A stretch of 64,000 nt of DNA from the NCBI GenBank assembly GCA_963978905.1, contig OZ022261.1, positions 32,906,102 through 32,970,101 of the forward strand, given 5' to 3'. The stretch comes from Trichostrongylus colubriformis (taxonomy: Eukaryota; Nematoda; Chromadorea; Rhabditida; Trichostrongylidae). Of this stretch, positions 47,046-59,000 are shown in pieces. Below the pieces are notes generated by a model, which ran no database searches, was not told the origin of the DNA, and saw nothing but the letters and a program-made list of their open reading frames with translations. The stretch's first letter is position 1. Every line of letters starts with the position of its first letter. Position numbers and translations under genes: made by a program.

Positions 47046-50000
47046 ATGATCGATCCATATTCATTTCTAGTATTTTTTCTATTCACTTCTATAGGATATA
47101 TTGTTACTGCCGAAGGTGAGCTTTATTGCGAAAATTTTCTATTTTTTTTTTAGAAATTCTCTCATCTTTTTTTCTCATTTTTTTTCTCCGTTCTATTTAC
47201 TCACACAATGGAAGTGCACCGAATTATGTACTTGATGCGATTGTTGGTAATCGATTACGTGAAGGGGTTCGATGGCGCGGGTTATCTTGATATCCTTCTG
47301 ATCCGTCATTCGATTAACGGTGTCCCACCATCTGGCCACCGTCATGCCCCCCCCCCACCTCGCTCCTTGTCATACATGGGTTTCTGAAGACATGAGACGA
47401 TGGCGATAGCTATTGACTGAGCGCAGGCTTATTTCTAGTTTGAAACGAGTCAAATCAAGTGCCTTTGAGTGCTCGTTTTCTAATATGATTGAATGATGTC
47501 GAGAAAGCATCATAAACCAGCGTCAGCAAGCTCAGCCAGTCAGCCAACCAGCCATAAGATCGAACGAGGAGGCTTTAGGTCCTGAGAAATTCTCGCCGTT
47601 GAAGGGTCATATCGCGTGCCAACGGGTGGATCGTAAAAACGACATAACGGGATCGAGATACGTGCAGGGGAAAAACGATTGTAGCCAGGGGAAATGCAAC
47701 GAGGGCGTGGAGAAATTATGTTCGAAAGCCCCAGAATTTCAGACCTACAGCGCTGTGAATTGTGGTTTTGGTAGTATGTCGACCACGCCATTTTTAGGGT
47801 CCAAAGTTAACAGAATACTGTTTGAACAGTACTTTACTATAGTTATCCTGACGGTTTAATTAATAGTAACCCTGAGCTCTTAAAAGTATTGATTGACGAG
47901 CAATTATGGTTGTTCAAATCATCCAATTAGCACAATGTGCATAGCCCGGAAGCTATAGGCCTCCATCAACAATGTCGCAACATCTGCCGATTTAAATTGG
48001 TTTTAACAATCATCAGACCACCAGGTCAACATATTCATTTATTTATTATTCTGTTCATTGCACTTGATGCAACCGAATATCGTATTAGCTATTATTAGCC
48101 ACCACTGGTATTAGTCGGACGAGTTAGCGGTAGAATGAAAGTGTACAACCGAGCGGATGGAATGGGGAACTTCTGGAAACTTCTGACGAAGACAAATCAT
48201 TTATGAGGAAATTCCATCGGAATGCTATCTTGACGGGCTTCAGTACTACCTTCACATTACATTTTTCCATTACTAGTACTTTTACAATTTTAGGCAGTAC
48301 AGTATTTTTTCTATGCCTTGGATTTTTACAGTATGATTTCTGGCTTAATTTTTCCATTTCGAAGTACGGTCCTTAAATTTGGCTTCTAGTGAATTGTTTC
48401 TGTGGAATTAATTATAAGTGATATGATGCAAAACTTTTTGATGAAAGGATGATTCCCACTCCATGGTTTTTTCATTTGGGGTGGAATTTTTTGAAGCCTC
48501 ACTATCCATAAGACAAAAGCTATTGTGTCATTTTATTTACAATAGTGACTAGTTTTTGGGTTTCAAAACTTATTCCATTTTCACTGGCAATTGCCAAGAT
48601 ACCTGGTACTCATTTCGCTTGCTGCTTCCTTCGTTTTGAAGGTATGCGGCTGGAAAGTTAGGATGGAACCGGCTCAGTCTCCTGGAAAATGCTCTGAGAG
48701 TACAAAGACCGATATTAGACTTCAAAGTCTTTTTTTGTGAAAAATTTTTTTTCGAAGAGCTTTGGAATACGGTGGATACGGTGATGGTGGTACAAGTGGC
48801 GACTGTAAAGGAGGGAGGAGGATTCATTTGGTTTTTCAAAGTTCTGTTCACATTCACTCATTACTATACTACCTCCCGCAAGTAACGTGTTATACCATTG
48901 GAATGTTTGTTTGTTAAGTCAACAGACCACATTTTCAGAACACTTGTAGGGTATTTCTTAGTGTCGAGTGCTTGTTGTTGTCACGGGGTCCATTCTGCAG
49001 CCACATATTCTTGTTTTGACGGGTCCAAGAGAGGTTCGTAACGGATTTGACGGGACGTCGATTGAGCATCAGTGGCGTTTCGATGTTTGCACTGCTAATT
49101 GACCTCGCAATCTGCTCATATCATGAATCGGGAGCGCAGCGTGCACGAGGCAAGGCTCCGCGTTCCGAGAGTTCCGTGGGAATTTGCCCCCACCGGACCA
49201 CATGTCGGCCGCACATCAAAAGGGGCCGTAATCGTTTTATCAGCGTTGATTTACTGCCTGATTAGAAGAGCTCGTAAAAATGTCTGCGAATATTATCAGC
49301 TACCGAGTTTTATATGTTAAAATTCGGAAAAAAAACCGAGTGTGGTATTTTGGAGAATTGCAGTGTAAGGGAACTCGACTAATGATTTTAATGAAGTTAT
49401 CGATTGGAATCATCGGCATTATTTTTGGCCTTTCTGTATTGTGGGACGATGGGTCCCTCCAGATTAATATGGTTACTGAAGAAGTAGCCTCGGCCTGAGT
49501 TCTTTTTTTTGCTAGTGCTTGGGTTTCAGTAGGGGGTCGTTCTCAAGGACAGTGGTAAAGCATCATATAAAGTTGCTCTACCCCATATTAGCGATCGCGC
49601 CATTATATTCTCGTTTTCATCAGTTCCGCCAGTATTGGTTTACGCGCAATTCCATCAATCCCTGGAAGAGCTCGTTTTTTCCGTGCGGGATCGGTTTCGC
49701 TGCCATTCCACGTTATACGTTTTTTGTTTCCCTCGCTATTCTTAAAATCCGCTTTTGGGCTAGTTCATGGAGGCGCTCAGTGAGAGAACCAGACAAAAGA
49801 GGCTTGAAAGAGGCTGGAGAAGAGAGAGGGAAGCGACAGTGACGCAGATCACGTACTTGCTACAGCTCCAATTAACCACGTCCAAAGGGAGGCGTGGTTA
49901 GTTTCTACTTAGTCGCTGTTTTGTTTTGGCGGCCTTAGCGTGTTAATGACTAACCGTCATGCCATTCTTGCTAGTTGCGGAACGATCTATCCCCTCACGA

Positions 50001-53000
50001 AGGAGAGCGGACTACTTCACGTATCGCTGCTGGTGCCTTTAACCACTTTACTAACAATTTCATCAGGTGAAACCGAGTTGTGATAGGCGTGAATGTTCCA
50101 TTACTAGCTGGGCGGGTCAGACACGATTTCCAGTCCTTATTCTCGTCTTTATTCCACGCAAGTCATTCCTTGAGAGTTGAACGAGCTCGAACAAACACAT
50201 TGCCGATTCTCACATACTTGGGGAATGAGACGCGTCGTTGCATTCCTAATGTATTCTGGATTAGAAACGAATGACGGCGCCATTTTGTTTTTCAGTGAAA
50301 TGAATTGCGATTTATTTTACATTAGCGCATTTTGAGGATGGGATATGTGAACGGATTTACTCTGGCCGCTTTATCGGTAAGGATAACGTGAAAATGATTA
50401 GTCGTTCGTTTCTTGGTGAACTGCAATTCCAAGCAGCTCTTCAATTATGAATGAGGACCGGGTCGATGTGCTTCGATGGCCATTTGTGAAGTTTCTGCTG
50501 AAGACGAACGATTCACAGCTGTATGGTATGGGAATGCCCTTTACTATCTCGTCACCGGGTGGTTTAGCCTTGATTGAACGGGAAACTGTGACGGAATGAT
50601 TGTTCAGTTGTCTGTGGTCAGCTCATTTTCTCTGTCATCCCGTGTGCTGAATATTTTCCAAGGCAAAATCAGACGTATGAGCGAGTGTTTGTCCTTTTAG
50701 AGGTTTCGAGTGAATAACTAAGGGCCAGACCACCAACTGAGTTACTGTAGACAATAAATCACCCGCCGAATGTGAGGGCCTTGGAAAGTAGTGGCCGCGG
50801 CAGGTGGTTAGGGTTATCTCTCTCAGTGAGAGTTTCAATGAGTGCTTAACATTCTTAGCAGGGTATTGAAAGGTCATGAATAGCTGGACTACAACAAATG
50901 CGTGAAAGCCTTGGCAGTGTACGGTAGAGTACTAACTGAATTAGTAAGCAGGATCATTTTTAAGACTTATCCAGTACATCAGGCAGAAATGAGCCGATTT
51001 TCAGACCTGCTGATTAGGCCGCTTAAACCTTCGGTTAGTTCGTGAAATGTCGATCAATTATCGATTGTCCTCGTAGGAGCATGCAGTGCTTAGTTTATGA
51101 ATGGAGTTCCTAATTCATTAGCAATAGCGTGGATCGGCAGTAAACGTTTTGGACATCTGTCGTAAAATGCCAGCTATTCGATCATTTCTATTGTTCTGCG
51201 CTATCAAGAATTCGTGGTTGGCGTGTTCATTATTGTCGAATGCGAACTAGTAATTAGTCGAGGATGTTTTGCTTTGGTCTGCTCTCAGATTTGCTACTGT
51301 TCTAAAACCTCCCAGGACTCATTTCTTTGTTCGCACAGGGTTGAAGAGAATGTGAGGAACAGCGCAAAAATTGCGAAAGAATCTTTAATTTTATTACTGC
51401 ACAAAGTTGTCCATGCCGTGTCCGCTGTCTTTCAGAGTAATGACCTTCTATATCCGTGATGTGTTGAAATACGGATGAGTAATGCACTCGGTAGTTTGGT
51501 ATTTTCGTGTTTCATAAGGTAGTTAGCTGTCAGCAAGACTAATTTATAAGATCAGCATCCGTCATAATGGTATACCGTATCCTTCGTTCCTAGTCACCAC
51601 ATAAAATACTCTAAAAACAGTTCGATACTGATAAATTCTGGCAGAGAAGGTAGGAAGATGAAAAATATCAACCCATCCAAAAATAGGTGATACACTGTGA
51701 ATTTCAAGTCCATGACGTCAGCTTGAACGTATTGTATGCACTTACGGCAACACTCTACTTTTGAATCCTCAACTGATCAGGAATAGTAGCATAATGCTCA
51801 TTGTACCGCACATTTATGTGGTGAACATATAACCTTATGACAACAAAATAGGAAAGGGTGGAGTTAAATTTCTGTTCGGGAAGACGGCACTTGAGCTGTG
51901 GTGTCGGAGTTAAATGAATGGAGTCGATTGGCTGGGGGAGTCGGATGGATTCCATGGACTGAGTGGCATCGTAGCTTAAGTAAGGGACTAAGGACTTCGA
52001 TCAAATAAACAATACTCTACAGCTCATCACCAACGTATTATTGATTAAATTAAAAATCGATGTTTCCATCACATTTATGCTATGTATAGTGGGACCTTAA
52101 AAAGGTGCTCTACCAGAAGTTGCCCATAAAACATGCCAGGGCGCAGTAAGCATCACACCTGCGTAATGTGGAATGAGCATACGTGTTGTAGCTGAACTTT
52201 TGAAATTTTGGATCCTTTATTGATCGTCATGGCTCAGCTTGTCATGAAACGAGCTAGAGGCTGATTCATCACTGGAATGGTCGCATGTGATTGCTGCGCT
52301 CGGTTTCGAGCAGCTGTATGCATGGAATTTAAAGAGTTATAGGATGCCATTTCACGGGTTTCGGATGAGTGAGGTAGTGTGAGAGGGAGGGGGGAGGGAG
52401 TAGTTTGCAGCAGCGATGTGATCATTCGCCAGCAGTAGTTGAATTGAATCGAGGCTAGTACTTATTATGATGGTAATTCGCAGTGCGCTGCTGGTGACTT
52501 CATAGCGCATGGATGATCCTCGTATGTGTGACTGGTACCATTAGTGAATAGTGAGCGTTCCGTTGACTGAATTCCATACTGAAATCATCTGAACATCCAT
52601 TAAGGGGTTCACTAAAAAGGGTCGTGAACCAGAACGTGAAACTTGTTACTTCCGGTAAAAAATGTGATATTTGTTGTGTATTCAAGCACTAAGTAATCCA
52701 TAAGGAGGAACGACTGGGAACATTATGGTACTGTACAAGAACATGTTTCTCATCCGGTTTATCCTAGTTCTTCATTATTTGCTAATTTCGTCTTATTTTC
52801 TGCTCGTTTTACTTTTTCTCAATCACGCAGTGGGTGTCCTACCTTACGGGCTTTTTGCCTGTTTTATTCCGTTCATTATAGTACTGTTCCTAATATGGGA
52901 CCCTATACCGGTTCAGTTTATTTAGCCTCATCAGAATCTGATGAAGCGTTGCCGGCCGATTACCATTATTGGTATTACTGTTATCGAAGTAAACGCTCCA

Positions 53001-56000
53001 GAAAGAAATTTTTGGTCGATTGTTGAGTTGAGACGTGGAATGCGGCGGAGGAAAAAGAAAGGAACAATACTGACAAATACTCGGGATGTGGGACCCACAC
53101 TCATACATTAATTTCCGTGCAACCACTAAGCCAAGCCGCCGGCGTCACTCCACCTCTCATACTGAATCCGCCATCCGCACCATCGCAGGGCCATGGTGAA
53201 GAGATTAGGCCGCGGCCATACTCACCGCCGGCAGGGCGTGGCTGCGTTCAGAGGCAGCGAGGGAGAGTGGCACGGGGAGGTGCAAAGATGACGAGGCCAC
53301 GAGGCAGGCTGGCATAGACGGAGACGCAGAGATACGCAGCCACGCCCTGCCGCCGGCACCACAAAGTATGACCGCGGCCTTAGGGCGCAACTCCCCATGA
53401 AAGTTGCGCCACGCCTTCGCGCACTTGAAGAATTACGTCTTTTTGAATGCTGCGCATTCATATTCAGTGAACATGTCCCTCAATTCCTGAGTAGCCAGAG
53501 TTTTTCTTGGTGCGTTTACAGTGTAAAGGCTCGTCCAAGGGAACAGCGTGTAGCGGTCTCAAAACGTCGCGAATATCGGTATAGTAATGTTCGACTTCAA
53601 TTTTTCACGCTTGAGAAGTTTCCGTGAAATTGATCTTCCGATTCGATTCAAAGATGCAGATAAGATACTCTGAGAAGCTGCAAGCGAATCAAATTTCTAG
53701 AAGCGGTGCTTTTCTGCAAGTGTCCCGTTGATGCCCTTTAATCGTCGAATCGTCGAGTTTTGGTGGGCAAACAGTGACATCAGCATCACTATCGCTAGTT
53801 TTCTTTGAAACCTTCCAGTTTAGATGGGGACGCGAGAAATCAGCTGGTTCTGTGAATCTCATCTCGCTGCAATAGTTGTAGGAAACAAGCGATTATGAGC
53901 AATCGATCCGTCTAGAGATGTAGTTGACGTGACCTAATTTTTTGCATTCTAATTGCACTTCAACGCGGGCATGCTGCCAGCGGATTCTCGTACAATGTTC
54001 AGACCCAGATGACATACTGACTGTGAGTATGGAAATGCGCGTGACATATGATTGTCGAATTGTCATTGTTAGTTTCAAGGTGCAGAAGGGACAGACGCGG
54101 CGCAGCGGCACGCTTCGCTCATCCCATCCTGAAAAGCCGCACGCATGCTTCCTTCGGTTCTATTTCGGTGAAGCTCGCGCTAGCAGTGAAATTACCAGTC
54201 TATTTTTGGCTTAGACTTTCTGAACCCTTATTACTTTCAATAAATCTAGTTATTCTAGTTTTATCGCAGATTTTTTGGAGAGTTCTTCATGGCCAGGGGG
54301 CTACCCTACCATGATCATGAATTTCCACGCGAATAGTAGCGGTAGACAATTTGGTTTGGGTCATGAAGAGCGCTCGGGTCATTGCTCCCGGCGATCGCAT
54401 CACCGCGTGCCCTTAGTGCTCCTAAGTAGCGACGTGATCGCGCGTTATATGACTGGCTCAGCGGGGCCTGATCTCACCCGCTCTATGTCAACTTTTCTAG
54501 TTTCAATATTATTTTTGATTTTTTTCTTTGCCACACTAGTTTCGCAACAACCAAACCAACTTATAAATTTCGGATCGTAGGCATCTCAAATTGGTGCACT
54601 TCTATCAGCAATAAAACCGCTAAAGATACGATTGCAAGTAATCAGGAAGAATTGCATTGCGAAATGTCATTTCCATGCATCCAGTTGTATTTCACGGTTC
54701 AATTAGAAAGTGCTTTTTGCCGCTAACGTCTTCGAATTTCGAAATGCGCATCCCTCACATCTATCTCAAATGAAATCATTAGGGAAATTGAAAGTAACCT
54801 TAAATATACGTGTTTTCAGAATCAGATAATGGAGCTCCGGTGATAATAGAGCATCCTTTGGATGTGATCGTATCAAAGGGTTCACCAGCTACACTGAATT
54901 GTGCCGCAAAACCACCAGGAACACAAATTACTTGGTACGAAAAGACTTTTCGTGATGGTTGGTAGTTTGCTTATAAGTACTGTGTCATAGGTACAAAGAT
55001 GGACAGCCAGTAACTACTAACAAGGACCAAGTAAATAGTCATCGAATAATACTCGATACAGGAGCGTTGTTTCTTCTGAAAGTGAGCAGTGGTAAGTATG
55101 GTATTTCGTTGTACCTTGTGTATGATACTAGAAAATTTTTAATCTTGGAAGGGTCATCAATCCATACGTCTTTATCCTTGACATTGCTAGATCCATGAAT
55201 TGTCAGAAATTGGATTTTTGTATTAAGTAAATCTAAGCAAGCCTTTTTCAAAGCTGGTGTAGGGAAGAAGGGTGGGACTTGCATTGATCATCTGCGATTG
55301 GTTGGCAACATGCCTTCACCAATCACAATGTATCTACAAAGCAGTTGGTGCCAGGAAAGAGACTTACTTTGAATTTTCATTCAATTGATTCATCTTTTGT
55401 AGTAAACTTTACGACCTATTTCGATTCTTCTAATTTTGATATTTCAATAGTGCGCCTAAATGGTTTGGATTTAATGGGTGTGATGTACTTTTTGGCATTG
55501 CCACATACAACCTATGCCGTGGACACACCCATCGAAACCATACGTTTGTAATACCAATGGCGTAGCGTCAAATCGTTTTTTCTTGGTGTGAGGTTCATAT
55601 GGTTGATTATTGGTATCACAGCCTTCTTTTCCCGTCAATGTCGTCGAAAATTGGTAATTATGAGCTTTTTAGGGAAAAATGGTAAAGATGGCGATTCGGG
55701 TTCGTATCACTGTGTTGCACGGAATGAACATGGAGAAGCACAATCACGAGAAGGGACCCTCAAAATCGCGATGTTACGAGAAGACTTCCGCACTCGACCT
55801 CGAACTGTGCAGGTCACATTTTTTAACTACTTTGTCTACAAATTGTGTCAGATATTTTTTTGCAATTATCCAATTCGACTTTTGTTCAGTCGTTAGGATT
55901 TTGTGAATAAAAATTCTGTAAGTATTTGACTTCGATGTTGTGAGAAGTACTGAAGTACATTTCAGGCATTATCCGGTGACAAAGCCGTATTGGAATGCTC

Positions 56001-59000
56001 ACCACCTCGTGGTTTCCCGGAGCCAGTAGTCAGTTGGCGAAAAGATGATCACGAACTGAAGCTTTCCGAAATTCCACGTATGACATTACATCCGGATGGG
56101 AATCTTATAATCGAACCTGTGAGTTATACTCTCATTTGATCATTTGACTTGTTGGTATTTTTGTGTTGAGAAGTTCTCAGTATCGCAATTTTACCTAGTT
56201 TTATTCAAATGTATTGTGGTACTTTATTACTTTGTTTATTTTCCATGTTATTTTTCGTGTATTCAAATTGCTCCTCGAGTTTTGTTTATGTAAAAGCGAA
56301 AGAGTTAGACCACTTTCATACTTTGCAGTGCTGCTTTCATGTCTAGGTACGGCAGAGCGTGGCTGCAGTCACAGGCAGCGAGGCAGAGTGGCACGGCCGG
56401 AGACTCAGAGATGACGCTGCCACGCCCTGCCGCCGCACCGCATAGTATGAAGGCGGCTTTATATGACTCCACAATTTTACGAAGGCGGCTTTATATGACT
56501 CCACAATTTTACGATTTCGCGGGTTCGCGAAAATGCAGTTTTGCACTCGATTCTGCGACCGTGGTAGTATGCAATGCTGCGACTTCGCTTGCGTAATCGC
56601 GACATGGCAAAGTCGCAAATTGTGGCATTAGCCTGAGTTTGCACTTAGGTACAACCTTGAAGAGTGCAAAAAGCTTGGAAGTGATTTGCCGCATTGACTT
56701 GATTCCTTCGGTTCGCCACCTCATAGTGACTACGGAATTTTGTGGTTAAAAAGTACAAAAATGAAGAATGGGTGGAATGTGAATCTTCATCCTTTGCAGA
56801 CGGATGAGGCTTATCGCAAAGGTTCCAGCTACTTGGGGAGTATTTGGAAGGATAGACGATTCCAATCGCTTTGCTGATCGTCAAGCCCAATTTTCAGTTA
56901 TTTCATTTTCAAAATCCAATTGCCGTTCCCCACGTTCCCCCAGCTCCACGGAACATTTTTGCATTACCGCACTAAGATTTCTGTTATTCAGAATTCGTAT
57001 GCATGGTCTACACAGAGATATAGCGCCGAATTTCAGAAGCAAAAAAGGTTCCCACGTGAATAAAGGAGGGCTTTGAAGAGTGGATCGTATTCAAGCGCTA
57101 TGAAATGAACGGCATCAGGGTTGTGTAGAAGTCGTAGAAACGTTTCTCCACTTGTTTAAATCAATTTGTTTTGGTGGTGCTTATTTTTTGTAGCAGTTTG
57201 ATTATTGCCAGCTAGTAGTGCGAAATCAGGATTATTGTACTCCTCTAATGGGATTGAAACTGAGCCAACGATGGGTGCCCTGTTGCAATCAGTGACAATG
57301 AAATAGGTACAGGACCGATATATACAGTAGCGCACAAAAGTCTTCGGTGAAATGGTATTTCACTTGGGTTCTTCACTTGTTACTTTTTTGCGACTGAACC
57401 GATCTAAGAGAAATTTTAGCATGTTGTAGTTGGAGACACTGCATACGTAATATACTATTTTGGCGCTCAGCGGTGTAGGTTACGTGGTTATATGAAATTT
57501 TTTGTTTTTGGAGTGCCATCGCTATCCCCGCTGTGCCGCTGTCATTAAAAGTCGTGGTATTTCTACAAAATATTGATGTTCTCTAAGGCTTGCTCGTTTT
57601 GTTTTTGTAAAGAAAGCCGTTTTTCTCAACCAAACCTTTTACTTTATTTTCGGTGGTTTTGTAGTAAATTCTTGTAAAAAACTATGAAAAGACAAGCGGC
57701 ACTCAAGTAGAGGGGAATGTTGACAATAGGTTCAGGCACCACGTATTAAAATTTTGTCAAATTTGGTCAAGTGGAAAAAACGATATGACAAAAAAGTTTT
57801 GGCCGAAGACTTTTGAGCGCTACTGTATATTGTGTGGACTTATAGTATTAATTTACTGATTTGTATGAAAAATAGGGTTAACTGAGGTCGGAGCCTGGAT
57901 GAGACGAAGGATTAGGCCTCGTTAATAATCTGCGGTGCTGACAGCACGGCCTGACTGGGTGTCTCTGCGTCTCCATCCATGCCACCATACCTCGCGACCT
58001 CTTTGCCTGCGTCGTCTCCGCACCTCCCCATGCCATTCTGCCTCTCTGCCTGTGAACGCGGCCAAATTGGATTTATAAAGTCTGGAAACCAAAAAGAAAT
58101 ACCTGAACTTTGTAACATAGTTCTTAGCTTTATATAAAGTAGTAAGTGGGGATAATTTTGTCGTTTGTCGTCTGTGAAAGTAGAGCTGCTAAGCAGTTTC
58201 GCAGTGGAGAAAGATCAGAATGGAACGATGAAAAGCCGAAAAACCTTTCAAGTCTTTTTTTGAAATTATAAAAGTGAAAAGTTTAGTGGAATATTTTTAC
58301 ATAGAGTAGAACCTAAAATGATTGAGATTTACAGGTTGAGCATGGTGATTCTGGAACGTATCAGTGCGTGGCGACGAACATGGTTGGAGAGCGAGTATCA
58401 AATCCTGCTCGACTAAGTGTCTACGAAAAGCCGAAGTTTCTTGTAAGTGACAGTTGGAAATTGAGTAGTTCGTGCAGTCATCGGCATCCATCTCAGAACT
58501 TCAGTCTGTAGAGTGTGGCTCCGTGTGGCATATGCTCGCTATTGGCTCAAAGTGACCATTCACAGGAACGGTTATCCTGCGTCGCATGCCCCAGCTTGAT
58601 TCATAACAAATAGCGTGGCAGCTCTCCTCCCTCCTTACTTCTCATTTTTAGCGAACATAAACCTTCAAAAATTGATGATCAGCTCTAGTGTTTTTTGCAG
58701 CAAGAACCTAAGGATGTCACGGTGGATGTTGGATCTTCCGTTCTGTTTGACTGCCGTGTCTCCGGTGAGCCACAACCTCAAATAAGCTGGAAAAAGAAAA
58801 ACGATCAGATGCCGGTTGCCAGGGCTTATATAGCCAAGGATAATCGTGGCTTACGAATCGACAGGTAAAATCGATATCGATCCGGCTTGTCACGCACCCT
58901 TTTGCAGACAGCATCTGGAAGTTCGGTCCGCTGGGCTAAAATATTAATTCAGGGTGCAAGTGTCAGATGAGGGTGATTACGTATGCTACGCAAGGAATCC

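Noticed and set aside
50338..50377. Possible alternative sax-3 first exon ([13 protein letters not shown])
   Set aside because: Phase 0 at its donor does not fit exon 2, which needs phase 1.
53117..53461. Overlapping frames on both strands in sax-3 intron 1
   Set aside because: They are the GC-rich body of a Harbinger-like MITE.
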